Source: Janthinobacterium tructae
GTDB taxonomy: Bacteria > Pseudomonadota > Gammaproteobacteria > Burkholderiales > Burkholderiaceae_D
DNA: 64,000 nucleotides
Reading direction: 5' to 3'
Assembly: GCF_006517255.1 (NCBI RefSeq)
Contig: NZ_CP041185.1
Span: forward strand, 1,798,001-1,862,000
The notes under the pieces were generated by a model that was not told the origin of the DNA, did not search any database, and was given only the letters and a program-made list of their open reading frames with translations. A program made the position numbers and the translations under genes. Positions within the stretch are counted from its first letter, which is position 1. Each line of letters begins with the position of its first letter. Of this stretch, positions 42,325-51,038 are shown piece after piece.

Positions 42325-43251
42325 ATGCGCACGAACGCGAAATGGATCATCGGCGCCAGCCTGGCAGCCCTGGCCCTGTACCTGGTGCTGCGCCCGGGCG
42401 AACCGCCCGCCCCGCCGCTGGATAAGCCGGAACCGGACCTGTTCGCTTTCGTGCGCTCGATGCAAGGCACGCGGCCCGATGGCAACGTGACGGTGGCCGC
42501 CGGCGACAAGCTGGTGGTCGACGCGGAACTGGGCCACCTGTTCGACTACTACCTGGCGGGCCTCGGTGAAAAGCCGCTGGCCGCCATCCGCAGCCAGATC
42601 GAGGCGGAGCTCGACAAGCGCCTGGCGCCCATCCCCGCCCGCGCAGCGAAGCGCCTGCTGGGCGCGTACCTGGCCTACAAGCAGGCGCTGGCCGGCGCGG
42701 AGCAAGCCTTGCCGGCGCAGGCCGATGCGGCCTTGGCGGCGCGCGCGCGCCTGCAAGCGATGCGCGCCTTGCGCGGCAATTATTTTACGCCCGAGGAAAG
42801 CGCGGGCCTGTTCGGCGCCAGCGACGCGTATGACGACGATGCCGTGGCGCGCATGGCGATACTCGGCGACGCCACGCTGGACGAGGCGCAGCGCCAGGCG
42901 CAACTGGCCGCGCTGGACCAGAAGCTGTCGCCGGCCCAGCGCGATGCGCGCGATGCGCCGCGGCAGGTGGCACAGCTGGATGAATCCGTCAAGGCGCTGC
43001 GGGCCCAGGGCGGCGGCGAAAATGAAGTCTACCGCCTGCGCGCCAGCACCTTCACGCCAGCGGCGGCAGCGCGCCTGGCGGAACTGGACCGCGAGGAATC
43101 GCAGTGGCAGCAGCGCGTCATCGCGTATCAGGCGCAGAAGGCGCAGCAGGCGGGCCTGCCCGGCGGCGCACAGGATGCGGCGGCCCTGCAACAGCTGCGC
43201 GACGCCAGTTTCACGCCGGAGGAACAGCGCCGGCTGGGCGCCTACGAATAG
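42325..43251 (+). CDS. lifO: Lipase-specific foldase (LifO/Lif)
   Basis: This 308-residue periplasmic chaperone is anchored by an N-terminal span (KWIIGASLAALALYLVL, about 6-22). It then has a Pro-rich linker and the foldase signature region LFDYYLAGLGE (72-82), followed by a long, mostly helical body that wraps around the lipase (FTPEESAGLFGASD, FTPAAAARLAELD, FTPEEQRRLGAYE). The usual RxxFDY motif has Gly (GHLFDY) where the first Arg is expected. A strong AAGGAGG ribosome site lies upstream. It ends 3 bases from the convergent regulator gene. Confidence 0.9.
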   Translation: MRTNAKWIIGASLAALALYLVLRPGEPPAPPLDKPEPDLFAFVRSMQGTRPDGNVTVAAGDKLVVDAELGHLFDYYLAGLGEKPLAAIRSQIEAELDKRLAPIPARAAKRLLGAYLAYKQALAGAEQALPAQADAALAARARLQAMRALRGNYFTPEESAGLFGASDAYDDDAVARMAILGDATLDEAQRQAQLAALDQKLSPAQRDARDAPRQVAQLDESVKALRAQGGGENEVYRLRASTFTPAAAARLAELDREESQWQQRVIAYQAQKAQQAGLPGGAQDAAALQQLRDASFTPEEQRRLGAYE

Positions 43252-43254
43252 CGT

Positions 43255-46032
43255 TCAAGCCAGCTGCGCCAGCAAAGCTGCTGCCGCCATCACATCCGTC
43301 GTGTCGTGCCCCTGCGCGTAGCCTGCATGCACAGGGGCCAGCAAGGCATGCGCGGCGGCGCCGTGGCCTTGCCCCTGCAGCACGGCCGCCAGGCTGGTGG
43401 CGCAGCGCAGCTCCCAGCCCGGCGCCTGCTGGCCCCTGGCCAGAAGCAGCGCCTCTTCCAGCTGCGCGCGAACCGCTTCCCGGCCGGCCGCATCGCCTGG
43501 CGCCAGCGCCCGCCAGCGGTGATGCGCGTCGCGGCGCAGCACTTCCGGCGCGCTCCACGGCGCCTGGCCCGTGCGTGCGCGCCGCAGCGCATGGCTGTCG
43601 GCGGCGGCGTCGTGCAAGGTGGCCATCAAATCGATCTGTATCGGCCAGCTGCGCACCGAAGGCCAGGGGAACTCCGTCAGCGCCTCGCCCGCATCGAGCA
43701 GGCGCTGGTAGGCGGTGCCCCAGGCGCTCCAGTACAGCAGGCCATAACGGGCCGCATGCTCGCACAGCAGGCAAATCCAGGCATGCGCCATTCCCCGCTG
43801 TCCGCACCACAGGGCGACGGGAATGGCATTGATGGCCAGCGCCACGCACAGCGTGACGCCATTGTGTTCGAAGCCCACCGTCACCGCCTCGCGCGCCAGC
43901 GCCAGCGCGTCGTCGGGACGGCCCTGCATCCACAGGCAGCGCGCCAGGGTGCCGCGCAGGCAAACCTGGTGGTCGGCCAGCAAGGCATTGTTGAAACCAA
44001 GCTGTCCGGCGCCCTCGGGGTGCGCCAGCACCATGCGCGCCAGCGCCGCCGACTGCGCGTAGCGCCCGCGCAGATACGCGCCCGCCGAGCGCATGCGCGC
44101 CAGTACCAGCCGCATCGCCGTGTCATCACGCGCTGCGCACAGGACGGCCAGCTGCTCCACGTAATTGTCGGCGCCCTGGAAATCGGCCATCTTCAGGCTG
44201 CAGATCCACATGCCGCAAATCGCTTCAGCGCGGCGGCTGGCATCGTCCGTGCGCATGGCCAGCACATAGCCGCGCTGGAACGAACGCAGCATGGTGCCCG
44301 TGACGCCCTGCGTATGCAGCAGCAGGTGCGCCAGCGAGGCGTGCAGCTGCATCTCGCTGTCGGGGTCCTCCAGCGCATGCCTGTCCATGCATGCGAGCGC
44401 CCGCTCGACGCGCACGCGGTACTCATCCATCAACGACAGCTGATAGAACAGGGTTTGCGCGCCCAGGGTCAGGGCCACGCCCAGCGCCACGTCGCCGTCC
44501 TCGCCGAAAGCCCAGTCGATGGCGGCGCGCAGGTCATCGACATGGCGGCCGTAGCGCGCGCTCCAGTGCGCCGGTGCCATGCGTTCCCAGTCGGCGGCGA
44601 TGCGTCCCGCCAGGCCCAGGCAATGGCGCGCATGGCGCAGCAGTACGGCGCCGGCGCCCCCGCTCGCCGACAGCTGCGCGCCAGCGTAGGCGCGCGTGGT
44701 CTCGAGCAGCCGGTAATACACGTGCTGGCGGCAAAACTCGATGCTGACCAAGGACTTGGCCGCCAGGTCGGCCAGCGTATCGAACACGTCGCAGCCCGCC
44801 ACGGCGCTGGCCGACTCCAGGCGAAAACGGCTCTTGAACACGCTCAGCGCCTGCAGCACCTGGCGTTCTTGCGCATCGAGCAAGCCGTAGCTCCAGTCGA
44901 GGGTGGCGCGCAGGGTCTGGTGGCGCAAGGGCATGTTGCGCGCGCCGCGCGTGAGCAGGCGAAAGCGGTCATCGAGCTGGCGGCGCAACTCGTGCAAACC
45001 GAAATGGCCGATGCGCCCGGCCGCCAGCTCCAGCGCCAGCGGGATGCCATCGAGGCGCCGGCAGATATCCACCACCACGGGCACATCGGCGTCGGCCAGC
45101 ACGAAAGCCTCGTCGACGGCCGCGCAGCGTTCGCAAAACAGCTGCACCGCGGCGAAGTGCCGCGCCGCCGCCGCATCGGGCACGGCATCGGCCGGCGGCA
45201 ATTCCAGCGCGGGCAGGCGCAGCAGCTGCTCGCTGGTGATGCGCAGCGGCTCGCGGCTGGTGGCCAGCACATGCAGCAGTGGTGCGCCCTTGAGCAAGGC
45301 ATCGGCCAGCGTGGCGGCAGCGCCGATTACGTGCTCGCAGTTATCGAGCACGATCAGCATGTGGCGCGGGCGCAGGTAGGCCAGCAGGACCGGCATGGCA
45401 TCGCCGGCCGACACCGCCACACCCAGCGCCGTGGCCAGCGCCAGCGGCACCAGGCTGCCCTCGTCCAGCGGCGCCAGGTCGACGAAACACACGCCGTCGG
45501 CATAGCGGCGCAGCACGCGCGTGGCCAGGACGACGGCCAGCGTGGTCTTGCCGATACCGCCCGGACCGGCAATGCACAGCAGGCGCAATTGCAGCAGCTG
45601 GTTGGCCATCGTTTGCAGCGCCTCGGCGCGGCCCAGCATGCGCGTCAGCATGACGGGCAGGTTATGCCGCGGCTCCACGCCCGCCATCCCGGGCGCCGGC
45701 CGGCCCGTGTGCGCCAGCGGCGCCAGGAAGCCGTAGCCGCGCCCGGGAATGGTGGTGATGTAGCGCTGGCCATCGCGGCCATCGCCGAGCGCCTTGCGCA
45801 GCGCTGCCAGATGCACGCGCAAGGTCGCGTCATCGACCACGGCGTGGGGCCAGACGATGGTCACCAGTTCATGCTTGTCGACGATGTCGCCGGCACGCTC
45901 CAGCAGGGCCAGCAGCAAGTCCATCGCCCTGCTGCCCAGGCGCAGCGCGCGGTCGCCCTCGAACAGCACGCGCTCCAGCGGCAAAAGGCGAAACGGGCCG
46001 AAGACATAGGCCGGGACGGGACTGTTTATCAT
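43255..46032 (-). CDS. Winged-helix transcriptional regulator fused to an NTPase (STAND-like) domain
   Basis: This 925-residue protein has an OmpR/PhoB-type winged helix at residues 8-104 (FGPFRLLPLERVLFEGDRAL ... ITTIPGRGYGFLAPL). A P-loop NTPase follows, with Walker A GPGGIGKTT (156-164), Walker B-like MLIVLDNCEHV (near 236) and ATSREPLRI (sensor). A long helical, TPR-like C-terminal region completes it. This is a common proteobacterial regulator type that couples DNA binding to an ATP-dependent sensor switch. No receiver domain is present. Targets are unknown. It is convergent with the lipase-foldase operon. Confidence 0.85.
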   Translation of the reverse strand: MINSPVPAYVFGPFRLLPLERVLFEGDRALRLGSRAMDLLLALLERAGDIVDKHELVTIVWPHAVVDDATLRVHLAALRKALGDGRDGQRYITTIPGRGYGFLAPLAHTGRPAPGMAGVEPRHNLPVMLTRMLGRAEALQTMANQLLQLRLLCIAGPGGIGKTTLAVVLATRVLRRYADGVCFVDLAPLDEGSLVPLALATALGVAVSAGDAMPVLLAYLRPRHMLIVLDNCEHVIGAAATLADALLKGAPLLHVLATSREPLRITSEQLLRLPALELPPADAVPDAAAARHFAAVQLFCERCAAVDEAFVLADADVPVVVDICRRLDGIPLALELAAGRIGHFGLHELRRQLDDRFRLLTRGARNMPLRHQTLRATLDWSYGLLDAQERQVLQALSVFKSRFRLESASAVAGCDVFDTLADLAAKSLVSIEFCRQHVYYRLLETTRAYAGAQLSASGGAGAVLLRHARHCLGLAGRIAADWERMAPAHWSARYGRHVDDLRAAIDWAFGEDGDVALGVALTLGAQTLFYQLSLMDEYRVRVERALACMDRHALEDPDSEMQLHASLAHLLLHTQGVTGTMLRSFQRGYVLAMRTDDASRRAEAICGMWICSLKMADFQGADNYVEQLAVLCAARDDTAMRLVLARMRSAGAYLRGRYAQSAALARMVLAHPEGAGQLGFNNALLADHQVCLRGTLARCLWMQGRPDDALALAREAVTVGFEHNGVTLCVALAINAIPVALWCGQRGMAHAWICLLCEHAARYGLLYWSAWGTAYQRLLDAGEALTEFPWPSVRSWPIQIDLMATLHDAAADSHALRRARTGQAPWSAPEVLRRDAHHRWRALAPGDAAGREAVRAQLEEALLLARGQQAPGWELRCATSLAAVLQGQGHGAAAHALLAPVHAGYAQGHDTTDVMAAAALLAQLA

Positions 46033-46083
46033 TCTTGCGTGGGGGAGTAGGTGTTAAAGCATGCGGCTTGCAGAGGACCTATT

Positions 46084-47013
46084 TTACTGAGCATCCGCGC
46101 CATGCCGCATGGCGCCATGTTGCGGCACTGTTACACGGCCGGCCGGCGCGCCAGCGGCCAGCAGCGCGGCCACCTCGGCCACGGGCGCCGGCCGGTGCAG
46201 GTAGAAGCCCTGGACCTGGGGGCAGCCCAGGCGCCGCAGCTGCGCCAGCTGTTCGCCGTTTTCCACGCCCTCGGCCAGCACCTGCAAGCCCAGGCCGCGC
46301 GCCATGGCAAGCGTCGAGGCGACGATCACAGCGTCGCTGCCACTGCTCCCCAGGTCGGCGATGAAGGAGCGGTCGATCTTGATGGTGTGAATCGGCAGCA
46401 TCCTGACATGACTCAATCCCGCATGACCGGTGCCATAATCGTCGAGCGAAATGGCCAGGCCCAGCGCGCGCAGGCGGCGCAAGCCCTGCGTCGCCTGCGC
46501 CATGTCGTCGATGCAGCAGCTTTCCGTCACTTCCAGCTCCAGCAGGCCGGGAGGAATGGCGTGGCGCTGCAGGCAGCGCAGCACGAAGTCAGGCAAGTGC
46601 GGCTGGCACAGCTGGCGCGCCGAAACATTCACGGCGACAGGCACCAGGGGCAAGCCCGCCGCGCGCCACTGCGCCAGCTGGCGGCAGGCGGCGTCGATGC
46701 CCCAGTTGCCCAGCGCGACGATGGCGTCAGTCTGCTCGGCCAGGCCGATGAAGGCGTTCGGGTAGATCAGGCCATGGCGCGGATGGTCCCAGCGCAGCAG
46801 CGCTTCCAGGCCGACCAGGCGCAGTTGCGCCGTATCGAACTTGCCCTGGTAGTGGAAGCAGAATTCGCCGTCGACAATGGCGCTGTCAAGGCGCGCCTGC
46901 AGCTCGCGGCTGCGCGCCGATGCCATGGGTTTGCCGGCCCGCCCCTCGCGCGCCTGGCGCCGCGCCCGCCACAGCGCGACGCAGCCAAGCCAGAACCTTG
47001 CCAGGCGCGCCAC
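46084..47013 (-). CDS. EAL-domain cyclic-di-GMP phosphodiesterase
   Basis: This 309-residue protein has a short hydrophobic/basic N-terminus (MARLARFWLGCVALWRARRQ) and a stand-alone EAL domain. The residues needed for activity are present: GLEALLRW, VNVSARQL, LEVTES, SLDDYGTGHAGLSH, IKIDRSFI, LAEGVEN and QGFYLHRP. It should therefore hydrolyse c-di-GMP. It starts with GTG overlapping the chemoreceptor stop codon by one base (TAGTG), so translation is coupled to the receptor. This suggests that a chemotactic or second-messenger signal is integrated by the pair. Confidence 0.88.
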   Translation of the reverse strand: MARLARFWLGCVALWRARRQAREGRAGKPMASARSRELQARLDSAIVDGEFCFHYQGKFDTAQLRLVGLEALLRWDHPRHGLIYPNAFIGLAEQTDAIVALGNWGIDAACRQLAQWRAAGLPLVPVAVNVSARQLCQPHLPDFVLRCLQRHAIPPGLLELEVTESCCIDDMAQATQGLRRLRALGLAISLDDYGTGHAGLSHVRMLPIHTIKIDRSFIADLGSSGSDAVIVASTLAMARGLGLQVLAEGVENGEQLAQLRRLGCPQVQGFYLHRPAPVAEVAALLAAGAPAGRVTVPQHGAMRHGADAQ

Positions 47014-48611
47014 TAGGCCAGCAGGCGCGGCACGGCCGGCGCGCGGCCGCGCGGCAAGGTGCGCGCCGGCCCCTGCTGCAGGTGAAAGACGCTGACCACC
47101 TGCAGCAGCTTCGCCGCCTCGCCTTCCAGCGATTGCGACGCGGCTGCCGCTTCCTCCACCAGGGCGGCGTTCTGCTGCGTCACTTCATCCATCTGCAGCA
47201 CCGCCTGGCTGACCTGGCCGATGCCCGTGCTTTGCTCGGCGCTGGCGGCCGTGATGTCGGCCACCATCTGGCTCACGCGTCCCACGGCCGCCACCACGTC
47301 CTGCATGGTGGCGCCGGCCTGCGCCACCAGTGCCGTCCCCGCATCGACCTGCAGGGTGGAATTGGCGATCAGGGCGCGGATATCGCGCGCCGCCGCCGCG
47401 CTGCGCTGCGCCAGGTTGCGCACTTCCGTCGCCACGACGGCAAAGCCGCGCCCCTGCTCGCCCGCGCGCGCCGCTTCCACGGCCGCGTTCAGGGCCAGGA
47501 TATTCGTCTGGAAGGCCAGCATGTCGATCACGCCGATGATGTCGGCAATCTGCGCCGAGGAAGCGCTGATGGCGTCCATGGTGTGAATGACCTGCCCCAC
47601 GGCCTGCCCGCCGGCGGCGGCGATGTTCGCCGCCTCGATGGCCAGCACGCTGGCATGGCGCGCATTGTCCGCGTTCTGCTGAACGGTGGAGCTCAGTTCC
47701 TCCATCGCCGACGCGGTCTGTTCGAGCGAGCTGGCCTGCTCCTCGGTGCGCGACGACAGGTCGATATTGCCGGCCGCGATCTGCGACGACGCCGTGGCGA
47801 TGGTGTCGGTGCCGCTGCGCACCTGCTGCACGATCTCGAGCAGGTTGCCGTTCATGATGCTCAGCGCGTCGAGCAGCTTGCCCGTTTCATCGCCGCCATG
47901 GCGGCCGAAGGTCGATGTCAGGTCGCCGGCGGCCACGGTCTGCGCCACGCTCAAGGCATAGTGCAGGGGCTTGACAATGCTGCGCGTGACCAGCCAGGCC
48001 GTGACGAGCGAGAAGAGCACGGCCAGCGCGCTCAGCGCCAGCAGCATATTGCGCGCCGTGGCGTATTCCGCGTCCACCTGGGCAGCCGCCTCCTCCATCA
48101 GATCATGCTGATGCGTGATGAGGCTTTCCAGCGCCGCCATATAGCGCAGCTGCTCGCCGCGCACCGTGCCGAGCAGCAAACTGGCCGCTGTGTCGCGCGC
48201 GCCCTCTTGCAGCAGGGCCAGTACCTTGTCGCGCCCGCCGTTGAAGGCGTCGCCCGCCTGCTTCACTGCCACCATCAACTGGCGGCCCTGCGGCGACAGC
48301 ACCACCTTTTCCAGCTGCGCCAGTTCCTTTTCCGTTTCGGCGCCCGCACGGGCGATGCGGGCGCGTTCCTGCGCCAGCTGCTGCGGCTCGCTCATCAAGA
48401 GCAGATTGCGCGAGGAGCGCGCGATGATGTTGACATTCTTGATGATGTCGTTGGCCAGCACGGTTTTCGGATATTTGTCATCGATCACGTCGCGCATGCG
48501 CAGTTCCAGGCTCGACAAGCGCAGCATGCCCAGCACGGCAGTCGCCAGCAGCAGCAAGGTCAACAACGCAAAGGCGCAGCGCAGGCGCGTGCCGATTTTC
48601 ATATTTGCCAT
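47013..48611 (-). CDS. Methyl-accepting chemotaxis protein (four-helix-bundle sensor)
   Basis: This 532-residue chemoreceptor has an N-terminal span (about 10-32) and a four-helix-bundle periplasmic domain (about 35-185). A second span (about 190-210) leads to a HAMP domain ([26 protein letters not shown]) and the signalling domain with the conserved tip [46 protein letters not shown]. Methylation helices lie on both sides ([19 protein letters not shown]). It has no C-terminal CheR-docking pentapeptide, unlike the receptor upstream. The ATG at 48611 has AAGGA about 9 bases before it. A perfect CRP-type site lies upstream and the EAL gene is coupled downstream. Confidence 0.93.
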   Translation of the reverse strand: MANMKIGTRLRCAFALLTLLLLATAVLGMLRLSSLELRMRDVIDDKYPKTVLANDIIKNVNIIARSSRNLLLMSEPQQLAQERARIARAGAETEKELAQLEKVVLSPQGRQLMVAVKQAGDAFNGGRDKVLALLQEGARDTAASLLLGTVRGEQLRYMAALESLITHQHDLMEEAAAQVDAEYATARNMLLALSALAVLFSLVTAWLVTRSIVKPLHYALSVAQTVAAGDLTSTFGRHGGDETGKLLDALSIMNGNLLEIVQQVRSGTDTIATASSQIAAGNIDLSSRTEEQASSLEQTASAMEELSSTVQQNADNARHASVLAIEAANIAAAGGQAVGQVIHTMDAISASSAQIADIIGVIDMLAFQTNILALNAAVEAARAGEQGRGFAVVATEVRNLAQRSAAAARDIRALIANSTLQVDAGTALVAQAGATMQDVVAAVGRVSQMVADITAASAEQSTGIGQVSQAVLQMDEVTQQNAALVEEAAAASQSLEGEAAKLLQVVSVFHLQQGPARTLPRGRAPAVPRLLA

Positions 48612-48771
48612 CTATTCGCATCCTTCAGTGTGGTGCATCGGTCATCGCGCCGGACTCGCATGCAAGGCTGACGGCAATGGCTGCCGCCTGCCACGTATGG
48701 CCGGACGCAGCAGGCGAAGGGGTCAGCCGGGATGTGGCCGAGGCAGGAACATGGGGTGGTACGGCAGGCAG

Positions 48772-48787
48772 TGTGAGTTATCTCACA
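48772..48787. promoter_or_regulatory. CRP/FNR-family binding site (perfect TGTGA-N6-TCACA)
   Basis: TGTGAGTTATCTCACA matches the CRP consensus half-sites exactly, with the right six-base spacer. It lies 161 bases before the receptor gene 47013-48611 and in its transcription direction. It predicts cAMP-CRP (or Vfr/CRP-like) control of the chemoreceptor-EAL operon. Confidence 0.7.
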
Positions 48788-48889
48788 AGCAATGTCGCGT
48801 TAAGTTTTGAAAAGATTTGCTTAGATGGCAAAACAGCTATTCTTATAACGATATTTTTTTAGCAAGCACCAACCGCAGTGCGCGCATGT

Positions 48890-48914
48890 AAAAACGGCCG
48901 CGCAAGGCGGCCGT
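48890..48914 (-). terminator. Intrinsic terminator after the second chemoreceptor gene
   Basis: On the minus strand an 8-bp stem (ACGGCCGC with GCGGCCGT, plus 48894-48901 and 48907-48914, loop of five) is followed by five T. It lies 31 bases past the stop of the receptor gene 48945-50699. Confidence 0.82.
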
Positions 48915-48944
48915 CCGGTAGCGCAGGCTGACGCCGTCACGCCA

Positions 48945-50699
48945 TCAAAACACTTCCCACTCGTCGTCGCGCGGTGCGCTCTGGCGCTGGGACGGCACGG
49001 CGTGCAGGGCCGGGCGTCCTGCGGTGGGACGCGGCGGCGCCGGACGCTTCGGCGCCACGCTGGCCACCACGCGGCGCGGTGCGGCCGCTCTGGCATGCGT
49101 GGCAGGTGCCTGTGCGCCATCGAGCTTGAAGACGCTGACCACTCCGGCCAACTGGCCCGATTGCTCCTGCAGCGATTCGGCCGCGGCGGCCGCCTCTTCC
49201 ACCAGGGCCGCGTTTTGCTGCGTCACCTGGTCCATCTGGCCGATAGCCTGGTTGATCTGGTCGATGCCCGAGCTTTGCTCCTGCGTGGCCAGGCTGATTT
49301 CCGCCATGATGTCCGTCACGCGCTGCACGCTGGCGACGATTTCGGCCATCGTGTTGCCCGCCTCGCCCACCAGTTTGCTGCCCGCGTCGACCGCCACCAC
49401 GGAGTCGCCGATCAGGGTCTTGATTTCCTTGGCCGCCGCCGCCGAGCGTTGCGCCAGGTTGCGTACCTCGCTGGCCACCACGGCAAAGCCGCGCCCCTGC
49501 TCACCTGCGCGCGCCGCTTCCACGGCCGCGTTCAAGGCCAGGATATTCGTCTGGAAGGCGATGCCGTCGATGACGGAAATGATGTCGACGATCTTGCGCG
49601 ACGAATCGTTGATGGCATCCATGGTCTCAACCACCTTGCCCACCACCTCACCACCCTTGACGGCGACGCCGGAAGCGCTCAGCGCCAGCTGGTTGGCCTG
49701 CTGGGCATTGTCGGCGTTCTGCCGCACGGTGGCGGTCAGCTCCTCCATCGACGATGCCGTCTCTTCCAGCGAACTGGCCTGCTCTTCCGTGCGCGAGGAC
49801 AGGTCCAGGTTGCCGCTGGCAATTTCCGTCGACGCCGTGGCGATCGTTTCCGTGCCGCTGCGCACCTGGGCGACGATGTTGACCAGGCTGGAATTCATGT
49901 CTTTCAGCGCCTGCAGCAGCTGGCCCGTCTCTTCCGTCGTGTGCACCTCGATGTGGCTGGTCAGGTCGCCCGAAGCCACCGTTTGCGCCACTTTCACGGC
50001 CGCATTGATCGGCTGCGTGATGGCGCGCGTGATGTAGGCGGCGCAGCCCATGCCCAGCGCGGAGGCGAGCAAGCCGAGGATGAGCATCAGGCTTTCCGAG
50101 CGGATCACGGCCGCTCCGCCATCCTTGACGCTGGCGTCGGCCACGCCATTATTGAGCTTGATGATCTCGTTGAGCGTGGCCTCGGCCTTGCCGAACAGAC
50201 TGCGCGAATCCAGGTACTGCTGGTAGAACGCCACGAACAGCTCTTTCTGCCGCGGCTCGTCGCGGTTGTCGGCCAGCTGGCGCAGGATGGCGCGCACCTT
50301 GTCGTCATCGCCCTTCCAGGCGGCCCATTCCTCCAGGAAACGCTTCCACAGCACGGCTTCCTCAGGCGTTTGCGGCAGCGGCTCGTACAGCTTGCGGCCC
50401 GCCTCGATATTGCTCCAGGCCTTGGTGCGCAGCTGCAGCGCTTCCGCGAACTTGTCTTGTGCCTGGTAATTGTTTTCATAGATGGCGGCCGTCAGGGTAG
50501 CGGCGGCGACGGCCGTCTGGCCCTCGTTCATCATCATCAAGCCCTGGATCGACGGCAGGCGCACCACGCCGATCTCGTTGACGGCGTTACCCACGGTGGC
50601 GATGCCCGTGTAACCGCAGATGCCGACCACCAGCATTGCCGCCATCATCACGGCGACGAGGGTCGCCAACTTCCATTTGATCAGTAAATTCTTAAACAT
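48945..50699 (-). CDS. Methyl-accepting chemotaxis protein with CheR-docking C-terminus
   Basis: This 584-residue chemoreceptor has a membrane span at about 10-32, a four-helix-bundle ligand domain (about 35-190) and a second span near 203-223. HAMP (TRAITQPINAAVKVAQTVASGDLTSHI) and a signalling domain with [43 protein letters not shown] follow. After a Pro/Ala/Arg linker (about 530-575) it ends in EWEVF (580-584), matching the xWxxF pentapeptide that tethers CheR/CheB on high-abundance receptors. It is transcribed alone; its stop is followed by a terminator. The ligand is unknown. Confidence 0.93.
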   Translation of the reverse strand: MFKNLLIKWKLATLVAVMMAAMLVVGICGYTGIATVGNAVNEIGVVRLPSIQGLMMMNEGQTAVAAATLTAAIYENNYQAQDKFAEALQLRTKAWSNIEAGRKLYEPLPQTPEEAVLWKRFLEEWAAWKGDDDKVRAILRQLADNRDEPRQKELFVAFYQQYLDSRSLFGKAEATLNEIIKLNNGVADASVKDGGAAVIRSESLMLILGLLASALGMGCAAYITRAITQPINAAVKVAQTVASGDLTSHIEVHTTEETGQLLQALKDMNSSLVNIVAQVRSGTETIATASTEIASGNLDLSSRTEEQASSLEETASSMEELTATVRQNADNAQQANQLALSASGVAVKGGEVVGKVVETMDAINDSSRKIVDIISVIDGIAFQTNILALNAAVEAARAGEQGRGFAVVASEVRNLAQRSAAAAKEIKTLIGDSVVAVDAGSKLVGEAGNTMAEIVASVQRVTDIMAEISLATQEQSSGIDQINQAIGQMDQVTQQNAALVEEAAAAAESLQEQSGQLAGVVSVFKLDGAQAPATHARAAAPRRVVASVAPKRPAPPRPTAGRPALHAVPSQRQSAPRDDEWEVF

Positions 50700-51038
50700 G
50701 GCTAGGTCCTTTATTAGTCAAAACTGCTGCTGGCAAGGCTGAGGCTGGCATGTTCAGGTAGAACGGCTGACATTTGTATAAAGGTGGCGGGGGTGGGGCG
50801 TACGCTTCGTTACAATTGGCGAGAATTCATAAATGGAAGCATAGTGGAAAATGGGCGCGCTGGCTGCTACATACTTGATACAAGACAATATTTATTTCTC
50901 TACTGTGGTGCGTGTTGTACAGAAAACAAAAAAAATGGCCTGGCGCCCTGCTTTGGTGCAAAAAAACGCCGCGCGCCACTATTGGCTGCGCAGTTGATAG
51001 TCGTATAAGATGAGCAACAAGCAAACAACAGGCAGACC
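50700..51038. other. Divergent region between chemoreceptor and 5'-nucleotidase genes (339 bases)
   Basis: AT-richer than its neighbours, it holds the promoters of both genes. The plus-strand promoter candidate is at 50982-51009. A 74-codon plus-strand frame (50784-51008) has no ribosome site, unusual composition and ends inside that promoter, so it is not called as a gene. No RNA gene or repeat was recognised. Confidence 0.4.
50982..51009 (+). promoter_or_regulatory. Sigma-70-type promoter of the 5'-nucleotidase gene
   Basis: TTGGCT (50982-50987) and TATAAG (51004-51009) with a 16-base spacer fit a sigma-70 promoter. The expected start site falls about 23 bases before the ATG at 51039. Confidence 0.5.

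Larger units (their letters stand above)
48612..48944. other. Intergenic region between the two chemoreceptor genes (333 bases)
   Basis: It holds the terminator of the upstream receptor gene (48890-48914), an AT-rich stretch (about 48790-48860) likely to contain the promoter of the receptor-EAL operon, and a CRP-type site at 48772-48787. No clear flagellar sigma-28 promoter was found. No small gene was recognised. Confidence 0.5.

Noticed and set aside
43306..46050. A 914-codon plus-strand open frame opposite the winged-helix/NTPase gene
   Set aside because: The minus-strand product has a clear winged helix and Walker motifs; the antisense product is Gln/His/Arg-rich without domains.
50784..51008. 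A 74-codon plus-strand frame before the 5'-nucleotidase gene
   Set aside because: It has no ribosome site, atypical composition, and it overlaps the likely promoter of the next gene.
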